Positions 6,426 to 11,281 of a DNA stretch of 11,281 nucleotides are shown here, piece by piece (position 1 is the first letter of the stretch; every line of letters starts with the position of its first letter). Below the pieces are notes generated by a model. That model ran no database searches, had not been told where the DNA came from, and worked only from the letters and a program-made list of their open reading frames with translations. The translations under genes were made by a program, and so were the position numbers. The stretch is from Actinomycetes bacterium (lineage in GTDB: Bacteria; Actinomycetota; Acidimicrobiia; Acidimicrobiales; Bog-793), in contig JAKACF010000075.1 in the NCBI GenBank assembly GCA_021821585.1, positions 1-11,281 of the forward strand. The letters are read 5' to 3'.

Positions 6426-7580
6426 GTGGCCCGCCTGCGTCGCTCCGACTGCTCCCTCCCCGGCATCTCGCGGCGCCGCCGGGGGAAGGGGTTCCGCTAC
6501 TCCTTCCCCGACGGCACCCCGGTCGATCCGGCGACCGAGGAGCGGATCACCTCCCTCGCCATCCCACCGGCGTGGAGGGACGTGTGGATCTCACCGTTCG
6601 AGAACGGCCACATCCAGGCAGTCGGCACCGATGCGGCCGGGCGCCGCCAGTACCGCTACCACGACGCCTGGCGCCGTCAGCGCGACCTCGAGAAGTTCGA
6701 GCGGATGGTCCGCTTCGGTCGGCGCCTCCCCTCGGTCCGGCGCCGCCTGGCGCGGGACCTCGCCCTGCCCGGCTACCCGAAGGAGAAGGTGCTGGCGGCC
6801 GCCGTCCGGCTGCTCGACGTCGGCTACTTCCGCATCGGGGGCGAGGAGTACGCCGAAGAGCACGAGACCTTCGGCCTGTCGACCATGGAGCGCCGCCACG
6901 TCCGGGTGAGCGGGTCGACGATGCACTTCGACTACCCGGCCAAGGGCGGCCTCCGCCGGCAGGTGAGCGTCGTCGACCGGGACGTCGCCCCCATCGTGAA
7001 GGGCCTCGATCAGCGCCGTGGCGGGGGGAGGGACCTGCTCGCCTGGAAGGAGGACGGCCGCTTCGTCGACGTGAAGGCCGACGACGTCAACGCCTACCTG
7101 AAGGACCTCGCCGGGGAGGAGTTCTCCGCCAAGGACTTCCGAACCTGGTCCGCCACCGTGCTGGCAGCCGTCGAGGTGGCTCGCTCCTCCCGACGCTCGA
7201 CGCCGGCCTCGCGCCGGGTCGCCTCGGCCGTCTGCAGGCAGGTGTCCTCCAAGCTCGGCAACAGCCCGGCCGTCTGCCGGGCCTCATACGTCGACCCGAG
7301 GGTCTTCGACCGCTTCGAAGCGGGCGAGAGCATCGCCCACGCGCTCGGCGCCGGATCGGGCGGCGACGCCGGTGAGCTGAGGCTCCGCCACCGCGTCGAG
7401 CGTGCCGTCATCGAGCTCCTCGCCGAGGAGGCGGCCCCTCAGGTGCGAAAGAGGGCGCCGAAGCCGAGCCGGCGGAGAGCCGCCTCGTCATCGGCATCGC
7501 CGAGCTCGACCTCGAGGTCGAAAGAGGGGAGCTCGTCGGGACCGACGAGGTGCGCCTCGCCGACCGAGAAAGCGGCCTGA
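6426..7580 (+). CDS. DNA topoisomerase IB (poxvirus/eukaryote-like type IB)
   Basis: Type IB topoisomerases relax supercoils by nicking one strand through a 3'-phosphotyrosine, without ATP or metal. All expected catalytic residues are visible: Arg136 (GYFRIGGEEYAEE), Lys173 (FDYPAKGG), Arg239 (KDFRTW), Asn279 (LGNSPAVC) and the nucleophile Tyr288 (CRASYVDP). The order and spacing match bacterial enzymes such as that of Deinococcus. The N-terminal beta domain covers about residues 20-90. The family core appears to end near residue 336, and about 47 further residues, rich in Ser, Arg, Lys and Ala, are read from DNA antisense to the 3' end of mobA. GTG 6426 is chosen because a Shine-Dalgarno sequence precedes it and the N-terminus matches the family. 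It lies 17 bases after glnE, probably co-transcribed. Confidence 0.93.
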   Translation: MARLRRSDCSLPGISRRRRGKGFRYSFPDGTPVDPATEERITSLAIPPAWRDVWISPFENGHIQAVGTDAAGRRQYRYHDAWRRQRDLEKFERMVRFGRRLPSVRRRLARDLALPGYPKEKVLAAAVRLLDVGYFRIGGEEYAEEHETFGLSTMERRHVRVSGSTMHFDYPAKGGLRRQVSVVDRDVAPIVKGLDQRRGGGRDLLAWKEDGRFVDVKADDVNAYLKDLAGEEFSAKDFRTWSATVLAAVEVARSSRRSTPASRRVASAVCRQVSSKLGNSPAVCRASYVDPRVFDRFEAGESIAHALGAGSGGDAGELRLRHRVERAVIELLAEEAAPQVRKRAPKPSRRRAASSSASPSSTSRSKEGSSSGPTRCASPTEKAA

Positions 7581-8059
7581 ACCCGCCGCTCGCCGGCGGA
7601 CGCCAGCTCGACGGCGGCGGCGAGGGCCGCCGGCGACCAGCGGGCGCAGAGGAACTGGGGCCGGCCGGCGACCACCGGCGCCACCGAGCAGCCGGGCGGG
7701 CTCGGCCAGGCGGCGATGGTCCCGAGCAAGGCCGGCGTGAGCCGCGGCAGGTCGGTGGCGAGCACGAGCGCCGGTCCGGCGAAACCGGCGGCGGCGAGGG
7801 CACGGGCGCCGAGGGCGAGCGCCGCGAGCGGCCCCTCCCGCGGGTCTCGGCCCGGTGCCACCTCGAGCGAGGAGGCGCCCGGCCCGACCTCGTAGGCGGT
7901 CTCGGTGACCTCGGCCAGCATCTCGCCGAGGTGCCGGGCGAGCGCCGACCCACCGGGCCCGATCGGAAGGGTCGCCTTGTCCCTCCCAAGGCGCGTGCTG
8001 GCGCCGCCCGTGAGCAGCAGCCCGGCCGGGCGACGGGCGGGCGACGGGCGGCTCGTCAG
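7439..8059 (-). CDS. mobA: MobA-like molybdenum cofactor guanylyltransferase
   Basis: MobA attaches GMP to molybdopterin to make the bis-MGD cofactor of enzymes such as formate dehydrogenase and nitrate reductase. The 206-residue reading frame has the NTP-transferase signature LLLTGGASTRLGRDKATL (residues 14-31, Lys28), then EGPLAALALGARAL, then the metal-binding LVLATDLPRLTP (Asp103). No ATG, GTG or TTG occurs before the signature within plausible range. The best candidate start is CTG at 8059-8057, which overlaps the DUF6457 stop by four bases (CTGA) and follows GGAGGA. Translation is therefore probably coupled to the upstream gene, unless an indel hides a different start. The C-terminal half is less conserved, so a close NTP-transferase relative (for example a CofC- or MocA-like enzyme) remains possible. 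Its last 142 bases overlap the convergent topoisomerase gene. Confidence 0.8.
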   Translation of the reverse strand: MTSRPSPARRPAGLLLTGGASTRLGRDKATLPIGPGGSALARHLGEMLAEVTETAYEVGPGASSLEVAPGRDPREGPLAALALGARALAAAGFAGPALVLATDLPRLTPALLGTIAAWPSPPGCSVAPVVAGRPQFLCARWSPAALAAAVELASAGERRVQAAFSVGEAHLVGPDELPSFDLEVELGDADDEAALRRLGFGALFRT

Positions 8060-8286
8060 TCCTCCTCCGGCTCCGCCGCCAGGGCGGCGGCCTTCGCCTT
8101 GGCCTCGGCCGGGCTCACACCCGCCCTGGCCACGAGCCAGCAGGAGATGGGCGCGGCGGTCCGCTCCGAGGCGTGCGCGGCGATCCCCGCCAGTCCGAGG
8201 AGGTCGTTCACCTCCTGCTCGGTCGGCGCCTCGACCCCGAGCATGGCCGCGAACTGGTCCAACCACTCTGCCGCTTGGTAGGTCAC
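8056..8286 (-). CDS. DUF6457 family small protein, partner of MobA
   Basis: The 76-residue product begins VTYQAAEWLDQFAAMLGV and continues with VNDLLGLAGIAAHASERTAAPISCWLVARAG, ending in an Ala/Lys/Glu-rich tail. The pattern (EWLDxFAxxLGV, then LLxLAxxAAHxxERxAAP, then a small hydrophobic helix) is the DUF6457 domain, which I recall as the C-terminal part of many Streptomyces MobA proteins. Here it is a free protein encoded just upstream of mobA, with a four-base overlap. Its biochemical role is unknown; helping MobA or cofactor delivery is an inference from context. I choose GTG 8286-8284, seven bases after a TACGGT -10 box, over an upstream GTG at 8295 that overlaps the box and would add three residues. 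No Shine-Dalgarno sequence is present. Confidence 0.82.
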   Translation of the reverse strand: MTYQAAEWLDQFAAMLGVEAPTEQEVNDLLGLAGIAAHASERTAAPISCWLVARAGVSPAEAKAKAAALAAEPEED

Positions 8287-8293
8287 GGTTCGC

Positions 8294-8299
8294 ACCGTA
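8294..8299 (-). promoter_or_regulatory. Putative -10 box (TACGGT) for the DUF6457-mobA unit
   Basis: Minus-strand TACGGT is followed by seven bases and then the GTG at 8286, as expected for a leaderless transcript. The divergent SRPBCC promoter candidate lies only 11 bases away on the other strand. Confidence 0.4.
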
Positions 8300-8310
8300 T
8301 CGCCGGAGGG

Positions 8311-8316
8311 TACGCG
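8311..8316 (+). promoter_or_regulatory. Putative weak -10 box (TACGCG) for the SRPBCC gene
   Basis: TACGCG, preceded by GG as at nadE and glnE, lies 8 bases before the ATG at 8325. The final G departs from the TANNNT pattern, so this is weaker than the other boxes. Confidence 0.3.
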
Positions 8317-8324
8317 TCGAAGCG

Positions 8325-8738
8325 ATGCCCACCCGCGCGACCCACCTGCCGGCGACCCCCGAGGAGGTCTGGGCGGCGCTCGCCGTCAGGGCCGACGGCG
8401 GCGGCCCCGTGGCTCCCGGAGGGCGGCGCTGGCCCACCGCGAGGGCCAGCGTCCTCGAGAGCGCCCCGCCCCGCCGGCTCCTCCTCGAGGCCCCTCTCGG
8501 ACCCCTCGCCACGACGCGGGTCGAGCTCCGCCTCGCCCATTCGGGCACCGGCACGGACCTCGTCATCGACGCCGACGCCCGAAGCGGGCCCCTCGCCCGG
8601 CCCGCGCTGCGCCTCGCGGGCCGGGTGCTCCTCGCGGTGCGCGAGACGAGGTTCCTCTCACGCGTGCGCGCCGGCACGCCACAGCGCAGCCGCGCCGTCG
8701 TCGCCCACCGGACCACCGCCGTCACCGGCCCGTCGTAG
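8325..8738 (+). CDS. SRPBCC (START/polyketide-cyclase-like) family protein
   Basis: This 137-residue soluble protein starts ATHLPATPEEVWAALA (residues 5-20), the opening strand and helix of SRPBCC hydrophobic-pocket proteins. It continues with SAPPRRLLLEAPLGPLATTR (46-65) and VELRLAHSGTGTDLVID (66-82), the consecutive beta strands, and ends in a basic helix (RPALRLAGRVLLAVRETRFLSR). Members bind or process small hydrophobic ligands, but the ligand here cannot be read from sequence. It has no Shine-Dalgarno sequence and starts at ATG close to a TAC-type box. It is divergent from DUF6457-mobA and lies 27 bases before an FAD-dependent oxidoreductase, so the two may act on related hydrophobic substrates (inference). 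An antisense frame across the same bases was judged a GC shadow. Confidence 0.8.
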   Translation: MPTRATHLPATPEEVWAALAVRADGGGPVAPGGRRWPTARASVLESAPPRRLLLEAPLGPLATTRVELRLAHSGTGTDLVIDADARSGPLARPALRLAGRVLLAVRETRFLSRVRAGTPQRSRAVVAHRTTAVTGPS

Positions 8739-8753
8739 CCGGCGTCGGCGTGT

Positions 8754-8759
8754 GAGACT
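8754..8759 (+). promoter_or_regulatory. Possible -10 box (GAGACT) before the FAD oxidoreductase
   Basis: TGTGAGACT ends 6 bases before the ATG at 8766, the same geometry as the other boxes in the window. The first base departs from TANNNT. The gene could instead be read from the SRPBCC promoter. Confidence 0.2.
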
Positions 8760-8765
8760 CCCGGG

Positions 8766-10394
8766 ATGCCCGACGCGGTCGTGATCGGTGCGGGCCACAA
8801 CGGGCTCGTGGCGGCCAACCTGCTCGCCGACGAGGGCCTCGAGGTCCTCGTGCTCGAGCGCAACGGCGAAGCCGGCGGCGCCGTGCGCACCGGTGAGCTC
8901 ACGCTGCCGGGCTTCCGCCACGACCTGTTCTCCGCCTTCTACCCGCTGGCGGCCGTCTCACCGGTGCTGTCCTCGCTCGGCCTCGAGGCCCACGGGCTCA
9001 CGTGGCGGCACGCGCCGCTCGTCCTCGCCTCCCCGCTGCCGGGCGGCCGCAGCGTCGCCGTCTCGCGCCGGGTCGAGGAGACGGCCCGCTCCCTCGAGGC
9101 CGACCACCGGGGTGACGGCGCCAGGTGGGAGCAGATGATGCAGCGCTGGCGCTCGGTGCGCGACGGCGTCGTCGAGGCGCTCTTCTCGCCCTTCCCCCCG
9201 ATCCGGGCCGGAGCCGGGATGCTCCGGCGCCTCGGCCCATCGGGCCTCCTCCACCTCGCCCGCGACCTCCTGCTCCCGGTGCGGCGGATGGCAGAGGAGT
9301 GGTTCGGCGGCGACGGCGCCGCCTTGTTGCTCGGCGCCTCGGCGATGCACGCCGACGTGCCGCCGGAGTCGGCCGGGAGCGGCGCCTTCGGCTTCCTGCT
9401 CGCCTGCCTCGCCCAGGACGTCGGCTTCCCCGTCCCCGAGGGAGGGGCGGGAGCGCTCACCGAGGCCCTCGTCGCCCGCCTCGGACGCCGCGGCGGCGAG
9501 GTGCACTGCCGGCGGGAGGTGAGCCGGGTCGTGGTGCGGCGGGGGCGGGCGGTCGCCGTCCGCACGACCGAGGGCGACGAGATCGAGGCCCGGGCCGTCC
9601 TGGCGGACGTCTCGGCGCCGGCGCTCTACCTCCAGCTGGTCGGGCCGGAGCACCTGCCGGCGTCCCTCCTCGCCGACGTCCGCTCGTTCCACTGGGACGC
9701 TTCGACGGTGAAGGTGGACTGGGCCTTGTCGGCGGCGGTGCCCTGGGAGTCCGAGGCGGTCCGGGAGGCCGGCACCGTGCACGTCGCCGACGGGCTCGAC
9801 GAGCTGACCGAGCACGCAGCCGCCCTCGCCACGAGGCGGCTCCCGGCCCGGCCCTTCCTCGTCTTCGGCCAGCAGGCCAAGGCCGACCCGTCCCGCGCCC
9901 CGGTCGGCTGCGAGACCGCCTGGGCCTACACCCACGTCGCCCGCGAGCTGCGAGGGGACACCGGCGGCGACCTCGACGTGCGAGAGGACGCCTGGGTGCC
10001 GGGCTTCGTCGAACGGATCGAGCGGCGCATCGAGGAGCACGCCCCGGGCTTTCGTGACCGGGTCCTCGCCCGGCACGTCTACAGCCCGGGCCGGTTCGAC
10101 GCCGAGGACCCCAACCTCCACGAGGGCGCCATCAACGGGGGCACCGCCCAGCTCCACCAGCAGCTGGTCTTCCGCCCGGTGCCCGGCTCGGGACGGGCCG
10201 AGACGCCGGTGGCCGGCCTGTACCTCGCCTCGGCCTCGGCCCATCCCGGCGGGGGCGTGCACGGCGCCCCCGGGGCCCACGCCGCCCGGGCGGCGCTCGC
10301 GAACGCACCCCGGCTCCGGGCGGCCGTCCTCGGCCGGGGCGGCACCGCCGCCCTCACCGGCCGGCGCCCGCCAGCGGCTGTTGAGGAACGATGA
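8766..10394 (+). CDS. FAD-dependent oxidoreductase, phytoene desaturase / PYROXD2-like
   Basis: The 542-residue protein begins with the dinucleotide-binding beta-alpha-beta fold VVIGAGHNGLVAANLL (GxGxxG at 8-13) and Glu31 in LVLERN, which holds the FAD ribose. The EAGGAVRT motif follows. The C-terminal FAD-closing motif GLYLASASAHPGGGVHG is at about 484-500. This is the COG1233 family, which includes carotenoid desaturases and isomerases and the human PYROXD2 group. The GHNGLVAA form favours the PYROXD2-like branch over true CrtI. No crtB or other carotenoid gene is present, so the substrate is unknown. The length is usual for the family. ATG 8766 is chosen because the Rossmann strand starts right after it. 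It has no Shine-Dalgarno sequence. It follows the SRPBCC gene by 27 bases. Confidence 0.9.
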   Translation: MPDAVVIGAGHNGLVAANLLADEGLEVLVLERNGEAGGAVRTGELTLPGFRHDLFSAFYPLAAVSPVLSSLGLEAHGLTWRHAPLVLASPLPGGRSVAVSRRVEETARSLEADHRGDGARWEQMMQRWRSVRDGVVEALFSPFPPIRAGAGMLRRLGPSGLLHLARDLLLPVRRMAEEWFGGDGAALLLGASAMHADVPPESAGSGAFGFLLACLAQDVGFPVPEGGAGALTEALVARLGRRGGEVHCRREVSRVVVRRGRAVAVRTTEGDEIEARAVLADVSAPALYLQLVGPEHLPASLLADVRSFHWDASTVKVDWALSAAVPWESEAVREAGTVHVADGLDELTEHAAALATRRLPARPFLVFGQQAKADPSRAPVGCETAWAYTHVARELRGDTGGDLDVREDAWVPGFVERIERRIEEHAPGFRDRVLARHVYSPGRFDAEDPNLHEGAINGGTAQLHQQLVFRPVPGSGRAETPVAGLYLASASAHPGGGVHGAPGAHAARAALANAPRLRAAVLGRGGTAALTGRRPPAAVEER

Positions 10395-10423
10395 CGGCGC
10401 CGTCCATTTACTCCTGTGCAGCA

Positions 10424-10441
10424 GAAGCCCCCGGTGGCTTC
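10424..10441 (+). terminator. Hairpin after the oxidoreductase gene, first of two
   Basis: GAAGCC (10424-10429) pairs with GGCTTC (10436-10441) around a six-base loop, about 30 bases after the stop codon. The downstream GCGGTGGGTTTGG has a short T-run. It is a modest terminator candidate. Confidence 0.35.
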
Positions 10442-10456
10442 GCGGTGGGTTTGGCC

Positions 10457-10474
10457 GAATGGCGCCGGCCATTC
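10457..10474 (+). terminator. Hairpin after the oxidoreductase gene, second of two
   Basis: GAATGGC (10457-10463) and GCCATTC (10468-10474) form a perfect 7-bp stem with a GCCG loop. It stands 15 bases after the first hairpin. No T-run follows on the plus strand. It may be a tandem terminator or an mRNA 3'-end structure. Confidence 0.35.
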
Positions 10475-10660
10475 ACAGCAGATACACAGAGTCTGGCCCC
10501 CGGGTTCCCCACCGGGCACGGGGCAGGCGTGAGATGCGGCGGCGGTCCCCGGTGACCTGGACCGACGCCTGGAGGCGGCCCCGGCACGAGGACGGCGACG
10601 GCGCCCGTGCCCGGGCCGCAACGGCGCCGCCCGATTGCCACGCGGAGCGTGCGGCGCATT

Positions 10661-10666
10661 TAGACT
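10661..10666 (+). promoter_or_regulatory. Putative -10 box (TAGACT) for the mannosyltransferase-like gene
   Basis: TAGACT lies 8 bases before the ATG at 10675, which predicts a leaderless or one-base-leader transcript. A TTGCCA at 10635-10640 resembles a -35 but is 20 bases away, longer than the usual 16-18. Confidence 0.45.
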
Positions 10667-10674
10667 CCACCGCC

Positions 10675-11281
10675 ATGACGGTCGGTCAGTGGCTAGGCCA
10701 AGCGCGCCCCGCGACCGACGTCGACCTCCTCGTGAGCGCGGTCGAGCCCGCCGTGGCCGACCGGCGGACGAGCCGGCCCCTCGAGGTGCCGGGCCGCCGG
10801 GCGACCGGGCCGAGCCGCCTCGATCGGTGGCGGCAGGAGCTCGCCTGGCCCTTCCTCGTCTACGGGTCCACCCGCCTCGCCCTCATCGTGCTGGCGGTCG
10901 TGTGCGACGTCGCCTTCGGCAGCGTCGTCCCGAAGCTCTCGATCTCGCACGAGTTCGGGAACTGGGACGGGTGGTGGTACATCCGGGTCGCCACCCTCGG
11001 CTACCCGACCCAGATCTCGCACGCCCAGACGACACTCGGCTTCTTCCCCCTCTACTCGATGGTGATGTGGCTCGTCAGCCATCTCCTCATGTCGTCCTAC
11101 GTCATCGGCGGGCTCGTCGTCTCCCTCGTCGGAGGCCTCGTGGCCACCGTCCTCGTCCAGCGCCTCGCCACGGACTGGTGGGGCCCCGAGGTGGCCCGCA
11201 AGGCGGTCCTCGTCTTCTGCCTCTTCCCCGGCAGCGTCGTCTTCACGATGGACTACTCCGAGGGGCTGCTCATCCCGCTCG
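10675..11281 (+). CDS. PIG-V-like membrane mannosyltransferase, 5' part
   Basis: The frame runs open from ATG 10675 to the window edge (202 codons plus one base). About 55 mostly hydrophilic, presumably cytoplasmic residues are followed by a first membrane span (about 58-80, WPFLVYGSTRLALIVLAVV). An external loop follows with NWDGWWYIRVATLGYP (96-111), then TLGFFPLYSMVMWLVSHLLM (120-139), further spans at about 141-162 and 175-192, and FPGSVVFTMDYSEGLL (184-199). The loop Trp-Asp pair, the FFPLY motif and the late YSEGL motif match the GPI mannosyltransferase 2 / PIG-V family. Bacterial members use polyprenyl-phosphate mannose to glycosylate lipids or proteins at the membrane, and the acceptor cannot be told here. 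ATG 10675 follows a -10 box by 8 bases with no Shine-Dalgarno sequence. The C-terminal portion lies beyond the window. Confidence 0.82.
   Translation, partial: MTVGQWLGQARPATDVDLLVSAVEPAVADRRTSRPLEVPGRRATGPSRLDRWRQELAWPFLVYGSTRLALIVLAVVCDVAFGSVVPKLSISHEFGNWDGWWYIRVATLGYPTQISHAQTTLGFFPLYSMVMWLVSHLLMSSYVIGGLVVSLVGGLVATVLVQRLATDWWGPEVARKAVLVFCLFPGSVVFTMDYSEGLLIPL

Larger units (their letters stand above)
10395..10674. other. Non-coding region between the oxidoreductase and mannosyltransferase genes
   Basis: These 280 bases contain no frame I would call a gene on either strand. The first 100 bases are less GC-rich than the surroundings and hold two hairpins. The middle contains GC-rich self-complementary stretches (GCCCC at 10496-10500 and GGGGC at 10520-10524). 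The end carries a TAGACT -10 box for the next gene. Confidence 0.5.

Noticed and set aside
6419..7375. ATG at 6419 as an alternative start after glnE
   Set aside because: It is in a different frame from the topoisomerase motifs and gives an Arg/Pro-rich shadow; GTG at 6426 gives the real protein.
8059..8902. N-terminal extension of the mobA frame to 8902 (487 codons in total)
   Set aside because: The extra residues are read out of frame through DUF6457 and antisense to the SRPBCC gene and are low-complexity. The MobA domain begins at about 8050.
8958..10472. Minus-strand open frame of 504 codons antisense to the FAD oxidoreductase
   Set aside because: Low-complexity Gly/Arg/Ala/Val/Glu composition with no domain. 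The plus-strand oxidoreductase has both FAD motifs.
10408..10676. Minus-strand small open frames of 67-83 codons in the gap before the mannosyltransferase gene
   Set aside because: No believable start signal, Arg/Pro-rich composition and no motif. They are expected by chance at this GC content.
1..11281. CRISPR arrays, tRNA or rRNA genes, prophage, toxin-antitoxin or defence modules
   Set aside because: I looked for regularly spaced repeats, cloverleaf-like segments and characteristic protein motifs on both strands and saw none.

Overview
The window is very GC-rich, with compact, head-to-tail or divergent genes, GTG/TTG starts and leaderless-looking promoters. It carries glnE, a two-domain glutamine-dependent NAD+ synthetase, a topoisomerase IB and a DUF6457/MobA pair. 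Together these point to an actinobacterium. The short RpoD-like sigma factor and the PIG-V-like mannosyltransferase fit Acidimicrobiia or a related deep lineage, but that placement is inferred from general resemblance, not from a search.

Layout. Bases 1-99 are the C-terminal tail of a transposase, probably IS110-type, and the element may end near base 120, right against the next gene. On the minus strand from 121 to 3628 are a 24-residue membrane peptide, a primary-like sigma-70 factor (TTG start, about 150-base leader, hairpin after its stop), a 170-residue protein of possible ferritin-like fold, and nadE, whose stop overlaps the start of the 170-residue gene. From 3682 the plus strand carries glnE and, 17 bases later, a topoisomerase IB. 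The 3' end of the topoisomerase runs 142 bases into the convergent mobA. mobA is translationally linked to an upstream DUF6457 gene on the minus strand. Divergent from DUF6457 are a small SRPBCC protein and an FAD-dependent oxidoreductase of the phytoene-desaturase/PYROXD2 type. After a 280-base non-coding gap with two hairpins comes the start of a multi-membrane-span PIG-V-like mannosyltransferase, cut by the window end.

Functionally this is mostly chromosomal housekeeping: transcription initiation, NAD synthesis, control of glutamine synthetase, DNA topology and molybdenum cofactor maturation. nadE and glnE share one 53-base divergent promoter region, and both deal with glutamine. I found no CRISPR array, tRNA, rRNA, phage or defence module. 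The most distinctive signals are a recurring TAC-type -10 element 6-8 bases before start codons (probable leaderless mRNAs), the detached DUF6457 upstream of a mobA that lacks any ATG/GTG/TTG start, the antisense-coded tail of the topoisomerase, and the insertion-element junction at the end of the small membrane peptide.
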